64,000 nucleotides of DNA from Ancylobacter pratisalsi (GCF_010669125.1 NZ_CP048630.1:2678001-2742000); one strand, 5' to 3'. Positions 45,452-55,043 are shown, counted from the stretch's first letter. Translations and numbers: made by a program. The notes: generated by a model not told the origin, from the sequence alone.

Positions 45452-45980
45452 GGCCGGCGACCCAGGACCGTCGTTGTCACGGCGGTCACAGTCACGGCGG
45501 TTGCTGGCACACGGCTCGTCCTGCGGCCGCGCGGATTCCGGACGTCGGGGGGAAGGATCGAGGCGTCGAAGACGGGCATAAAAATCAATTCTTGGTCTAT
45601 CGCCCTAATGGGAGCCTGTTGAGCACGATTCTAAATTCACCAACAAAATAGATAGGTGATCGAACAATTGCTATCCTTACATGGCACGGGTGCTGGTCGC
45701 TGGAGGCATTAAACTGTGTGTTCCCGCCCCTTTAGCTGCCCTGATCCCTCGGCGAAAGCGCGGCAGGGGAGTGACCGCGTTGTGATGATCGCGATGTTGG
45801 AATTCGTCAGCGGATTGCGTTAAGGCTTGTCGCGAGTAACGAGGTGGGCGAGCGCTATTCCGAGGGGCCGGAAAATCGCTCGGCGTTTCCTGCTTCATGG
45901 TCGTGGGCGCGGCGGTCTGGCGGTACGGGGTGCTGCACGGGTGAGATTGTGCTCGACCGAATGTCCCTAGGGGAGGGGAT
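45452..45980. other. Divergent intergenic region, AT-richer in the middle
   Basis: About 530 bases between the divergent RgpF/GT4 and methyltransferase genes, so it should hold both promoters. The stretch 45575-45690 is clearly lower in GC than the rest of the window. A 15-base direct repeat sits near the left gene (45476-45501). I found no clear -35/-10 pair or coding frame. Confidence 0.45.
45476..45501. repeat. Direct repeat before the RgpF/GT4 gene
   Basis: GTCACGGCGGT occurs at 45476-45486 and again at 45491-45501, a period of 15 bases, 25-50 bases upstream of the ATG at 45451. It could be a tandem operator or part of the untranslated leader. Confidence 0.5.
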
Positions 45981-46820
45981 ATGGACGCCGCCAGTCTTGA
46001 GATGCCGACCACGAATACTGGCATCGAGCTCAATGCCGAATTGCGGGAAGCCGCGGCGGAGGAAGCCGCGAAACACGATGTAAGCGCGGCGCTGCATCGT
46101 TCCGATCATCTTCTCGGTTACATGCTTTCCGTCGATCCCAACCCCGCTCTCGTGGTGCGCGGTTACATCCTCTCCGGCAGCGCGAGCGCGCGTCAGGTCG
46201 TGTCGCTGGTCGAGGACCTCGGACTGGCCGATCGCAGCTTTCGGCTGATGGAATTCGCCGCCGGCTACGGACGGGTGACGCGACATCTCAAGTCAATGTT
46301 GCCGAGGGCTTTGTATTTCGCCGCCGACATCCATCCCGAGGCCTGTGCCTTCCTCAGTGACGAGATGGGGGTCGTTGCGCGGCTTTCCTCGGCCGATCCC
46401 GAGAGCTGCGACGTGGGAGATGGCTACGATCTGGTTTTTGCCACGTCCTTCTTCTCCCACATTCCCGATGTCAGCTTCGGGCGCTGGCTCCGCGTGCTCT
46501 ATGACAGCCTGGCTCCGGGTGGCTACCTGATGTTCACCACCCATGGCGCGGCGGTGATCGACAGCGCGCCGGACTTCTGGAACGGGCTGCTCGTGGGCGG
46601 CGCGGGATATGGCTATCACCCCTTCTCCGACCAGGCCGATCTGCCGGTCGAGGAATACGGCACGGCGCTGACGCTGCCCAATTATGTGAGTGCGCAGATA
46701 AGCGCGCACCTGCCGGGCGCGCGGCTGATGAGCTTCACCAGCGGCGCCGGCACGCCATCGCTGGAAGATGAGTGGGTAGTGGCGAAGCCCGCCCAGGCCT
46801 CCCCAGGCTCCGCCGGCTGA
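45981..46820 (+). CDS. Class I SAM-dependent methyltransferase
   Basis: A 279-residue methyltransferase with motif I as EFAAGYGRVTRHL at about 93-105, AADIHPEA for the acidic loop, YDLVFATSFFSHIPD and the post-motif LAPGGYLMFTTHG. The ATG at 45981 follows GGAGGGGAT. It opens the rightward part of the glycan region. Sugar or lipid methylation is a reasonable guess from neighbours; the N-terminal helical segment is not recognised. A perfect 22-base GC palindrome follows the stop at 46828-46849. Confidence 0.83.
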   Translation: MDAASLEMPTTNTGIELNAELREAAAEEAAKHDVSAALHRSDHLLGYMLSVDPNPALVVRGYILSGSASARQVVSLVEDLGLADRSFRLMEFAAGYGRVTRHLKSMLPRALYFAADIHPEACAFLSDEMGVVARLSSADPESCDVGDGYDLVFATSFFSHIPDVSFGRWLRVLYDSLAPGGYLMFTTHGAAVIDSAPDFWNGLLVGGAGYGYHPFSDQADLPVEEYGTALTLPNYVSAQISAHLPGARLMSFTSGAGTPSLEDEWVVAKPAQASPGSAG

Positions 46821-47355
46821 GAACCAGCGCGAGCGGGCCCGCTCGCGCGCGAAATGTCCCGGGTGCTGCCGCGGGACGCGACGGCCGGCTTTCGGCGAAG
46901 AGTCGCGCGCGATGGTATTTTTTCCTTGTGGAAAATTTATATTGCGCCGCCGTGCCGGGTTAGGATGTATTCTTTGGCTTTATCTGTGGGCGCAAAGTCG
47001 TTCAGCGCGGTTGCTTGCCTGAATTATGCTGCGATTTTGTGCCAGTGAACACGGCAGGGGTGCATATTCAATTCGATCAGTATATCCCGGAGTCGTGCGT
47101 TGGGGACTCGCACGATCGGTCCGAGGGCGAGGTATTGGTGCGGTTATGTTCTGATTGGTGCGGGCCGGTTGGATTGCCTGTCGGACAGCGCTCCGTCAGC
47201 CCCATGGCCCATCATGTCGAATTCGGCCGCTGGCAGGCGCGACCGGGTACTGGTTCCGCCGTCGGCTCCTGTGATAGGTCGTCGGTTTGGAAGCCTTCGG
47301 GCAGGGCTCGCGCTGCAATGGCGTCATGTATGGACCGCTTGGGTGGTTGTTGATC
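46821..47355. other. Intergenic region with an AT-rich patch
   Basis: About 535 bases. It starts with the GC palindrome, then has an AT-rich stretch at about 46915-47050. A frame at 47015-47353 is open, but its translation resembles no family and has no ribosome site. The epimerase promoter probably lies here. Confidence 0.4.
46828..46849. terminator. Perfect 22-base GC palindrome after the methyltransferase gene
   Basis: GCGCGAGCGGG followed by its exact complement, 7 bases past the stop codon. Stability and position fit a transcript-end hairpin, though no T-run follows. Confidence 0.5.
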
Positions 47356-48318
47356 ATGGGCGGTAGACATCTTCTCCTCGGCGGCGGCGGGTTCATCGGC
47401 CGGCATGTCGCTTTGCTGCTGGCGAAGGCGGGGCACGATGTGGTCGTCGCCGACCGTTCGCCGCCGCCCTTCGATCTTTCCGATGAGCTGCGCGAGCGGA
47501 TTTCCTGGCGGCTGTTCGAGCTGGACGGCGCGCCGTGGGACGAGCTGCTCGACGGCGTGAGCGTGGTTCACCACTATGCTTGGAACTCGATCCCGGCGAC
47601 CGCGAACGAGTGCCCCACCACTGACCTGATCGCGAATGTGGGTCCGACCATCGGCCTGCTTGAGGCGATGCGCCGGCGCGGCCATGAGGGCGCCCCCCGG
47701 CTCGTCTTCACCTCCTCGGGCGGCACGGTCTATGGCCGACTCCAGCGGGTGCCGGTCCATGAGAACCATCCGCTGAACCCGCTAAATGCTTACGGAGCCG
47801 GCAAAGCGGCCGCCGAGCACTATATCGGGGCCTATCGAAATCAGTACGGGCTGGACTGCCGCGTCGCACGTCTCGCCAACCCGTTCGGCGCCGGGCAGAA
47901 CCTGTCGCGGGGGCAGGGGGCGGTGACGGTGTTTCTTCATCGCGCACTGTCGCAGCAGCCGATCGTGATCTGGGGCGATGGAGAGATCGTGCGCGACTAT
48001 ATCCATGTCGCCGACGCGGCGAAGGCCCTGGTGACGCTGGCGAGCGCTGACGATGTCGGCGAGCAGCACGTCTTCAATGTCGGCAACGGCGTGGGCGTCA
48101 GCCTGAACGCCATCGTCTCCGAACTGGAGACCTCACTCGGCCGACGGCTGGAGGTGCGCCGCGAGGCGGCCCGGCCTTACGATGTCCCGGTGAGCGTGCT
48201 TGACATCTCAATGATGCATGATTTGTTGAAGTGGAAGCCCCGGCTTAATTTTTCCGACGGTGTGCGCCGTACACTCTCGGATCTTGAACTGGGCCACGCC
48301 GTTTCTACCTTGGACTGA
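47356..48318 (+). CDS. NAD-dependent nucleotide-sugar epimerase/dehydratase
   Basis: A 320-residue extended short-chain dehydrogenase. The Rossmann loop LLLGGGGFIGRH is at about 5-16, FTSSGGTVYG holds the catalytic Ser region, and YGAGKAAAEH gives the Tyr-Lys pair; GDGEIVRDYIHVADAAKA is the usual substrate-site signature. It is closest in feel to UDP-glucose/UDP-glucuronate 4-epimerases. The ATG at 47356 puts the Rossmann strand at the start; the longer frame is not family-like. It is probably co-transcribed with the methyltransferase-coiled-coil gene that begins 39 bases later. Confidence 0.88.
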   Translation: MGGRHLLLGGGGFIGRHVALLLAKAGHDVVVADRSPPPFDLSDELRERISWRLFELDGAPWDELLDGVSVVHHYAWNSIPATANECPTTDLIANVGPTIGLLEAMRRRGHEGAPRLVFTSSGGTVYGRLQRVPVHENHPLNPLNAYGAGKAAAEHYIGAYRNQYGLDCRVARLANPFGAGQNLSRGQGAVTVFLHRALSQQPIVIWGDGEIVRDYIHVADAAKALVTLASADDVGEQHVFNVGNGVGVSLNAIVSELETSLGRRLEVRREAARPYDVPVSVLDISMMHDLLKWKPRLNFSDGVRRTLSDLELGHAVSTLD

Positions 48319-48357
48319 CACTATTCATGATGCGCCGCTGGGCAGGGTGAGGACATC

Positions 48358-49641
48358 TTGGAGGAGATTTTCGATAGGGTTGCTGCGGGAGCCGGGGTGG
48401 ATAGTACAGGCGAGGGGACCAATTCTGCCGATGTGCGGCAGACCGTGCTTGAGCGACTTCATCTTTACGCGCTCGCCCGTGAGTTCTGTCGTGGCTATGA
48501 TGTTCTCGATGTCGACTGTGGCGAGGGCGATGGCAGTGCGCTGCTGGCGCAGGTGGCGCGTTCCGTCGTCGGCGTCGATCCCTCGCCCGAAGCGATCGCC
48601 AAGGCGCGGGTACGGGCTTCGGGTAGCGGGCTGCGTTTCGAGGCGGGTGATGCCCTCCAGATGGACCTGCCCGCCGGCAGCTTCGATCGCGTGGTCTGCC
48701 TCAGCGCGCCGTCCGGGCGCGAGGCGCTGGGCCCGCTCATCGCCATGGCGGCCAAGCGGCTCCGTCCGGGCGGGCAGCTGATCCTTTCCGTTCCCGAACG
48801 CGGTTCTGCCTCAGGGGATGCGGCGGCCGACCTCGATGACCTGTTGAAAACGGAGTTCGCGCATCGGCACGTGATGTCGCCGCGGGCGATCCACGGGTCG
48901 ATCCTGGTGCCGGATGGTGGCAGCCTGCCCTCGGGCGTCGTGCGCTTCCTGACGCGTGACGGGCTACCCGATGCGGACGTGCCGCGCGCGGCTGCCTCCA
49001 TCCTTGTTGCCTCGTCCGTGCCGATTACAACGACGCCGGGTGTGTTGTTCTTCGAGAGCGACGGCAGCGACGACACCCCCGCATCGCCGGGCGAGCGGCT
49101 GCAGGCCGCGCTCGACACCGTGGATCGACTGCGCGCCGGCGTGGAGCGTCATCGCCGCGAGGCGGAACGTGAACGCCAGCTCGCCGATCATGAGGCGCGA
49201 CGGCTGGAGCAGGCGCGCGACGAGGTCGCGCGGGCGCGGCGCGACGCCGACATGCTGCGCGCCGTTGTCGGCCAGCATTTGATCGCCATCGGCGCGCAGG
49301 CCGTGCGCGCGCCCGACGGTGACAGCCAGGGTAAGACGGGCGGCCTTGAGGACTGGCGCTATCTTTACGATCTATCCCAGGAGCGCGTCGCGCGACTGGA
49401 GGAAGAACTGTCTGTCGCCAGGCAAAGCCTCAAGCTGCTCAATGTAGCCGGGGAAGGCGGCCAGGGTTCCTCCGAGATCGACACGATCGGGGTTCGTCGG
49501 CTCAAACGGCAGGCCGAGGAATGGCAGGAGCGCTATGAACGGCTGCACGGGCGGATCGACAGCATGGTTCGCAAGTTCACGCCGCGTATCTGGCGCAAGG
49601 CCGTTCGCAAGCACCTGTTCGGCCCTGCGGAGGAAGGTTGA
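48358..49641 (+). CDS. Methyltransferase with long C-terminal coiled coil
   Basis: A 427-residue protein starting with TTG at 48358, supported by GTGAGGA 5-8 bases upstream. Residues 45-150 form a class I methyltransferase (VLDVDCGEGDGSALL, VVGVDPSPEA, LRPGGQLILSVPERG). After a variable domain comes a coiled coil at about 245-310, rich in Arg/Glu, and a second at about 345-410. A methyltransferase joined to a coiled coil recalls WbdD-type chain terminators that fix O-polysaccharide length, but no kinase domain is visible here. The stop overlaps the next ATG (TGATG). Confidence 0.8.
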   Translation: MEEIFDRVAAGAGVDSTGEGTNSADVRQTVLERLHLYALAREFCRGYDVLDVDCGEGDGSALLAQVARSVVGVDPSPEAIAKARVRASGSGLRFEAGDALQMDLPAGSFDRVVCLSAPSGREALGPLIAMAAKRLRPGGQLILSVPERGSASGDAAADLDDLLKTEFAHRHVMSPRAIHGSILVPDGGSLPSGVVRFLTRDGLPDADVPRAAASILVASSVPITTTPGVLFFESDGSDDTPASPGERLQAALDTVDRLRAGVERHRREAERERQLADHEARRLEQARDEVARARRDADMLRAVVGQHLIAIGAQAVRAPDGDSQGKTGGLEDWRYLYDLSQERVARLEEELSVARQSLKLLNVAGEGGQGSSEIDTIGVRRLKRQAEEWQERYERLHGRIDSMVRKFTPRIWRKAVRKHLFGPAEEG

Positions 49642-52406
49642 TGCTGGATAGGCAGGCTCCCGGTGAGTCGGCCGCAGTCTCTGCTGGCCTTCTGCTCGCG
49701 TCCCCCGCCTTTTCGGCTGAACGCTACCGGATTGCGGCGGGGCTTGGTCCCGATGAGGACGCGGCGCTGCACTACGTCACCACCGGCTGGAAAGAGGGGC
49801 GCGAGCCGCTGAGGGGCGTCGAGACCGCTTATCTCGCGCCCTATCTGGAGTCGATCGGCATCACGGTGCCGCCGGCGATCGCCTGGCTTCAGTTCGAGCT
49901 GATGGGCATTGCGATGCCCCCCACGCGCAAGGCCTCCGTTGCGCTGGCGAGGGATATCGCCCGGACCGTCGGGTTCGACGAGGCCTATTACCGCAAATGG
50001 GCGCCCCATGTCGCGGACCCCGCTCTCCACTATGTGCTGGTCGGCGAGAAGGTGGGTCTCAGGCCTAATCCGGAATTCGATCCGGCCTATTACGCGGAGA
50101 CCTACCACGACCTGACGGCCGCCCGGCGCAAGTCGCGGCTGGTTCTTCATTTCGACGGCCATGGCCGTGCTGAAGGGCGGCGTCCGCGTTCCTTTGCCGA
50201 CGAACTGCAACTGAAGTCCTTGCCCGGGGGCGGGCCCCCGCCGGCCCTGGTGATCTGCCACGAAGCCTCGCGAACCGGCGCGCCTATCCTCGGCTGGAAC
50301 ATCCTCCGCGTGCTGAAGCATAAACGCAACGTCGTCTCGGTGCTGCTGCACGGCGGGGCGCTTGAGGAAGAGTTCGCGGCCGTGGCCGGGGTGGGCGTGC
50401 CGGCTTTGGTCGGCATCCCTCGTGCGCCGGTCGAGATGCGGCGGATCGCGAAGCGGCTGATGCTTGAATACAAGCCGCTCTATGTGATCGCCAACAGCAT
50501 CGAAGCGGAGCCGCTGGCGACGGAGTTCGCCAAGCTCGGCGTTCCCGTGATCGCGCTGATCCATGAATTCTCGACCTATACGCGGCCGCTGACGAAGCTG
50601 CAGGCGATGTGCGCCTGGGCGAGCGAGGTGGTGTTTCCCGCCCGCATCGTGGCGCAGTCCTCGTATAAGGCGGTCGTGGGGTTCGACCAGCGCCCCGGGG
50701 TGCATATTCTCCCGCAGGGCCGTTCCGACCTGCCGCCGCCGCCCGAGCCCGCCCACGGCATGCCGATGCCGGAGAAGAAGCCCCCTGTCCGTCTCCGCCC
50801 GCCCGGGCAGGAGGACGCGATCGTCGTTCTTGGCGCCGGCTGGGTGCAGCTTCGCAAGGGCGTCGAGGTGTTCGTGGAGACGGCGGCGGTCGCGCGCCGC
50901 CTGCGTCCCGACCTCAAGCTGCGCTTTGTCTGGGTTGGTGACGGGTTCGATCCGGAACGCGACCTCAATTATTCGATCTACCTCGACGAGCAGATCCAGC
51001 GTTCGAATCTCGGCGACAGTTTCGCGATGGTCCCGGCGGTTACCGATATCGAGGACATCTATCGCCAGACCGATATCTTCCTGCTGAGTTCGCGGCTCGA
51101 CCCGCAGCCCAACGTGGCCATCGACGCGATATCGCTGGGCATTCCCGTGGTGTGCTTCGAGGGTGCGGCGGGCACGGCTGAAGTGCTGGCCGACAATCCC
51201 GGCACGCGTGATCTGGTGGTTCCTCATCTCGACGCGACGGCGGCGGCGCAGCTTATCTGCCGTCTGGCCGATGATGCGGGAGAACGCGCACGGCTGCGCG
51301 AGGAGCTGATCCGGCTGGCCGGTACGACGTTCGATATGGAGACCTATGTCTCCCGTCTCGACGAGATGGGGCAACGCGCGGCAAAGCGCCTGACGATCCC
51401 CGACGAGATCCATGCCGAGGCCATGGCCGCGATCGACCCGTTCATGCTGTTCGATCCCAATGAGAGCTGGCCCCCGCCGCAGGAGTGGCCGCGTATCGCC
51501 GTCATCAAATGGCGGCTGCTGCGCAGGGCGGTTCCCGGCTTCCACCCCTTGGTCTACGCGCTCGCTCATCCCGCGGCATGCCTGGAGGACGAGCAGGACC
51601 CGCTGATGCACTGGCTGGGAGCGGGGCGTCCGCAGGGGCCGTGGTCGCGCACCGTGTATTCGCCGCGCACGGCCCGGGAATCGAGCCTGCGCGTGGCGCT
51701 GCACGGCCACTTTCACTATCCCGAGCTGATCGACGATTTCGTCGACCGACTGCGCACCAATGCCACCAGCCCCGACGTCTTCCTGACGACGGACAGCGAG
51801 GTGAAGGCCGAGATCCTGTCCCGTGGCCTGACACGCTACGGCGGGACCGCCGAGGTGCGGGTGGTGCCGAATGTGGGGCGCGATGTCGGCCCGTTCCTGA
51901 CTGGCCTCGCGGATGTGATCGCCGGTGGGGCGTATGACGTGATCGGCCATGTCCACGCCAAACGCAGCCTCTCGGTCGATGCCGAGCTGGGCGAGCGCTG
52001 GCGGAACTTCCTCTGGACCAACCTGGTCGGGGGGCGCCGGGCCATGGTCGACACCGCCGCCGCCGCCTTCGAGGAAGATCCGGAACTGGGCCTGTTGATG
52101 GCCGAGGATCCGCATGTGGTTGGCTGGAGTGCGAACCGCGAGATCGGCGAGGATCTGGCGCGGCGGATGGGTATCGTGGAGCCGCTTCCCGACGCCTTCG
52201 ACTTCCCGCTCGGCACCATGTTCTGGGCACGCCCCCAGGCGCTGCGCCCTCTGCTGGATCTGGGCCTCGACTGGGCCGACTACCCGACCGAGCCCTTGCC
52301 CGGCGATGGCACGTTGCTGCACGCCATCGAGCGGCTGATGCCGTTCGTGGCCCGCAAGGCGGGCCTGAACATGGCCGGGCTCCGCGTGCCGGGAACGGGG
52401 TGGTAA
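49641..52406 (+). CDS. GT4 / RgpF-like fusion glycosyltransferase
   Basis: A 921-residue protein. Residues 1-190 carry FDEAYYRKWAPHV and FDPAYYAETYHDL, two copies of a short helical motif also seen in the RgpF/GT4 protein at 43109-45451. A GT4 domain fills about 200-600 (VICHEASRTGAPILGWNIL, FVWVGDGFDP, LLSSRLDPQPNVAIDAIS). An RgpF-like domain ends the protein (RVALHGHFHYPELIDDFVDR, VVPNVGRDVGPF, IGHVHAKRS). Domain order is thus the reverse of the other fusion. The ATG at 49641 has AGGAAGG ahead and overlaps the previous stop. Rhamnan-type polymer synthesis is a reasonable inference. Confidence 0.85.
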   Translation: MLDRQAPGESAAVSAGLLLASPAFSAERYRIAAGLGPDEDAALHYVTTGWKEGREPLRGVETAYLAPYLESIGITVPPAIAWLQFELMGIAMPPTRKASVALARDIARTVGFDEAYYRKWAPHVADPALHYVLVGEKVGLRPNPEFDPAYYAETYHDLTAARRKSRLVLHFDGHGRAEGRRPRSFADELQLKSLPGGGPPPALVICHEASRTGAPILGWNILRVLKHKRNVVSVLLHGGALEEEFAAVAGVGVPALVGIPRAPVEMRRIAKRLMLEYKPLYVIANSIEAEPLATEFAKLGVPVIALIHEFSTYTRPLTKLQAMCAWASEVVFPARIVAQSSYKAVVGFDQRPGVHILPQGRSDLPPPPEPAHGMPMPEKKPPVRLRPPGQEDAIVVLGAGWVQLRKGVEVFVETAAVARRLRPDLKLRFVWVGDGFDPERDLNYSIYLDEQIQRSNLGDSFAMVPAVTDIEDIYRQTDIFLLSSRLDPQPNVAIDAISLGIPVVCFEGAAGTAEVLADNPGTRDLVVPHLDATAAAQLICRLADDAGERARLREELIRLAGTTFDMETYVSRLDEMGQRAAKRLTIPDEIHAEAMAAIDPFMLFDPNESWPPPQEWPRIAVIKWRLLRRAVPGFHPLVYALAHPAACLEDEQDPLMHWLGAGRPQGPWSRTVYSPRTARESSLRVALHGHFHYPELIDDFVDRLRTNATSPDVFLTTDSEVKAEILSRGLTRYGGTAEVRVVPNVGRDVGPFLTGLADVIAGGAYDVIGHVHAKRSLSVDAELGERWRNFLWTNLVGGRRAMVDTAAAAFEEDPELGLLMAEDPHVVGWSANREIGEDLARRMGIVEPLPDAFDFPLGTMFWARPQALRPLLDLGLDWADYPTEPLPGDGTLLHAIERLMPFVARKAGLNMAGLRVPGTGW

Positions 52407-52645
52407 ATTCGGCTCGGTTCCTTGGTCGGCGCAGTTTCGCTTTGTGTCGCCTTGGACTATATGTTTCCGGAAATAGAACCGCGAGCCTTTCCGAAGAAGG
52501 CAGGCCCGGTCGCCCGCGAAGACGCCAAACTGTTTGCATACATGCGCTCCCCGTCATGACCAGGCAGAAAACCGCGTCGTCCGTAGGTCGGTTCGATAGG
52601 GGGGGCCGCGTCGCCTATGGCGCGCATCATGCCGAGGACCGCATC

Positions 52646-53803
52646 ATGAAGATGCTGAACCAGAGTTCACAGATGCCTGGTCGCGGCGCTGTATGTCCGG
52701 ACGTTTCCTTGCGTTTCCCCTTCGTGCGCCCGCGTCTGCCGGCGCTTGACGAGGTCGAGCGGGAATTCGCCCGTTCACGCCAGAGCAATTTCTACTCAAA
52801 CTTCGGCCCCGCCTCGCTGCACTTCGAGCGGCTTCTGGAGGTTGCCTTTTTCCCCGGTCTGTCTGCGGTGGCCTGCGCCAACTGCACGGTCGGGCTGTCC
52901 GCCGCCCTGATCGCGCTGCGTGTCGAGGGGCCGGTTCTGTATCCGGCCTTCACCTTTCCCGCCACGGCATCGGCCATTCGCGGCGCCGGACTGAAAGCGG
53001 TGATCGGCGATGTGGACCCGGTCACGGGCGTTCTCGACCCCCAGATGGCGGACGACCTCATCGTCCGCCATGGTGTTGGCGCGGTGATCGCGGTTCGCCC
53101 CTATGGCATCTGGAGCGACCTCAACGCGCTGGGCGAGGTGTGCCGCCGGCATGGCGTGCCGCTGATCATCGACAATGCCGCCGGCATCGGCGTCGACCGC
53201 TCCGTGGTGGAACGCTTCTCGGTCAGCGGCGCCTTGGAACTGTTCTCCCTGCACGCCACGAAGCCATTCGGGGTTGGCGAGGGCGGCGTCGCGCTGGTGC
53301 CGCCCGCCCACCAGCACAATGTGCGCTCGGCGCTGAATTTCGGCCTCTGGTCGCTCGGGGATCTCCAGCCGGGCGACGGCCTGAACGGAAAGATGGACGA
53401 GCTGACCGCGTCCATGGCGATCGCCGTGTTCCATCGCCTCGCGCCGCGCCTGCGCGATCGCCGGGAGATGGCGGCGCGCTACAATGTTCTGGCCCATGCG
53501 GCCGGGCTTGAGACCTTCGTCGCGCTGGGTGACGAGGAGCTGTCGCCCTGGCAGTGCTTCGCGCTGCGGCTGCCCGAGGGCCGCGATGTCGAGCACGTGG
53601 TGCGGCTGTGCCGTGAATCGGGCCTGCTGGTCCGCCGCTACTATTATCCGACGGTGGCTCTCGGACTGGGTGGTGAGAGCGTTCCGAACGCGCGCGCGCT
53701 GTCCGCGCGGGCCCTGTGCCTGCCGGTCTATGACGGCGAGGATGCAGCGGGTGTCGACGATATCTGGCGCATCTTCACGGCGGCACTGGCGGCGGCTTCC
53801 TGA
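52646..53803 (+). CDS. DegT/DnrJ/EryC1-type sugar aminotransferase
   Basis: A 385-residue PLP enzyme. The cofactor pocket shows NCTVGLSAAL, YPAFTFPATASAIRGAG, IDNAAGIGVD and the lysine in LHATKPFGVGEGG. Such enzymes convert keto-sugars bound to a nucleotide into amino sugars. The ATG at 52646 is chosen for the GAGGA site ahead of it; the frame is open back to 52400, but those residues look non-coding. The Asp-Ala-Ala motif is present although the preceding Glu is replaced. The acyltransferase nearby could then acylate the amino sugar. Confidence 0.86.
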   Translation: MKMLNQSSQMPGRGAVCPDVSLRFPFVRPRLPALDEVEREFARSRQSNFYSNFGPASLHFERLLEVAFFPGLSAVACANCTVGLSAALIALRVEGPVLYPAFTFPATASAIRGAGLKAVIGDVDPVTGVLDPQMADDLIVRHGVGAVIAVRPYGIWSDLNALGEVCRRHGVPLIIDNAAGIGVDRSVVERFSVSGALELFSLHATKPFGVGEGGVALVPPAHQHNVRSALNFGLWSLGDLQPGDGLNGKMDELTASMAIAVFHRLAPRLRDRREMAARYNVLAHAAGLETFVALGDEELSPWQCFALRLPEGRDVEHVVRLCRESGLLVRRYYYPTVALGLGGESVPNARALSARALCLPVYDGEDAAGVDDIWRIFTAALAAAS

Positions 53804-53866
53804 GCCCGCCGCGCTTTTCCTGAGTCACAAGGTCATCGCCCGACGTTGTCGCCCCATGTGGCGGCG

Positions 53867-54946
53867 TCAGTCGAGGAACACCTCGTTGGGGCCCAGCACG
53901 AAGGGTGGGCGCCTGGGCAGCGCGTAATAGCGGGTCAGCGCCCTGTCGATGAAATGCAGTTTGGGACGCAGATGGGCGATGCGCCTCATCGCGTTCCAGT
54001 CACCGGGCTCGTCCACGCGATAGGCGTAGACGTTGCTGCCCAGTCGCGCGAAATAGCGGTGGTACATGCACATGCCCAGATTGATCTGGGCGAGCTTGAA
54101 GGTGCCGTTGCCGAACGGCACCCATTCTCCCTCCGGCGTCTCCTGCAAGGCCTTGTGCCAGAGGAAGTCGGCCTCGTGCGTGCGCGCCGCTTCCACCAGA
54201 ACGGCGAAGCGCTCGGAGTCGGAACTGTCGTCGTCATCGAGGTGGGAGATGAAGGCACCGCGCGCCTTTTCCCGCGCGACGTTGGCCGGCACGGTGCCCG
54301 CCACGCGCCAGCGATCAATGCCCGGCGCGGGATAGACCGAGGGGCGGGGCAGGTTGTGGAATTCGATGCGCGGGTCGCCGAGTTCGCGGATGCGCGCCTC
54401 GGTATCGTCCGTGCAATGGTCCCCGACGACGATGATCTGGAGATTGCGGTAGCTCTGGGCGATGAGCGAGCTGAGGCAGCGCTCGATCAGCAGGTCGGCA
54501 CGGTTGTGGGTCGACACGCAGACCGAGACCAGCGGCTCGGGATCGAGGAAGGCGCTGCGGTACTCGGGGGTGCGCCGCGCGGCCTGGAAGGCCTCCCGCT
54601 CGATGCCGAGCCCTTCCATCTCGCCCAGCACATAGTCGATGCGCTTGGCGTCATGGTCCATGTCGCGACGGAAATCGACGTAGAGCTGCGAGACATGATT
54701 GGTGATTTCGCCGGAGAACTTCTCATACGCCCCCTCCAGCGCGATCACCCGCCGGAATATGGCGTCCGCGACACGCTCCAGATGCTCGGTGCGCTCAAGA
54801 AGACCGGGAAACTTGTTGCGATGGTCGGCGACTTCCTGCGCCAGCCCGCGCACCGCCTGCCGAAGCGCTCCGCCGGTCTCGGAGGCGATATCGCCCACCG
54901 TCGCGCGCGCGTAGCCGGAGATATGGCGGTTCAGTCGACGTCTCAT
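53867..54946 (-). CDS. Family 2 glycosyltransferase with N-terminal helical region
   Basis: A 359-residue protein. The first 120 residues are helical and partly coiled-coil (LLERTEHLERVADAIFRRVI); the GT2 domain follows, with PLVSVCVSTHNRADLLIERC, IIVVGDHCTDDTEARI and the DDDD metal motif in FISHLDDDDSSD. The C-terminal region has YHRYFARLGSNVYAY. The ATG at 54946 follows AGGGA. It is convergent with the DegT gene and divergent from the acyltransferase gene. Donor unknown. Confidence 0.86.
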   Translation of the reverse strand: MRRRLNRHISGYARATVGDIASETGGALRQAVRGLAQEVADHRNKFPGLLERTEHLERVADAIFRRVIALEGAYEKFSGEITNHVSQLYVDFRRDMDHDAKRIDYVLGEMEGLGIEREAFQAARRTPEYRSAFLDPEPLVSVCVSTHNRADLLIERCLSSLIAQSYRNLQIIVVGDHCTDDTEARIRELGDPRIEFHNLPRPSVYPAPGIDRWRVAGTVPANVAREKARGAFISHLDDDDSSDSERFAVLVEAARTHEADFLWHKALQETPEGEWVPFGNGTFKLAQINLGMCMYHRYFARLGSNVYAYRVDEPGDWNAMRRIAHLRPKLHFIDRALTRYYALPRRPPFVLGPNEVFLD

Positions 54947-55043
54947 GAAAGGGTTCCCTAGTGATCCGTTCCATAGCAGATATGGATGGCGAGGCGAAGG
55001 TGGCCGCATCCGCGTGCCGCGCCTGCCCGAACGGAGAACGATC

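Noticed and set aside
47015..47353. 112-residue plus-strand frame in the gap before the epimerase gene
   Set aside because: No ribosome site, no recognisable fold, and much of it runs over the epimerase promoter region.
49533..52322. 929-residue minus-strand frame
   Set aside because: Antisense to the GT4/RgpF fusion, Arg/His/Gln-rich, no ribosome site or family.
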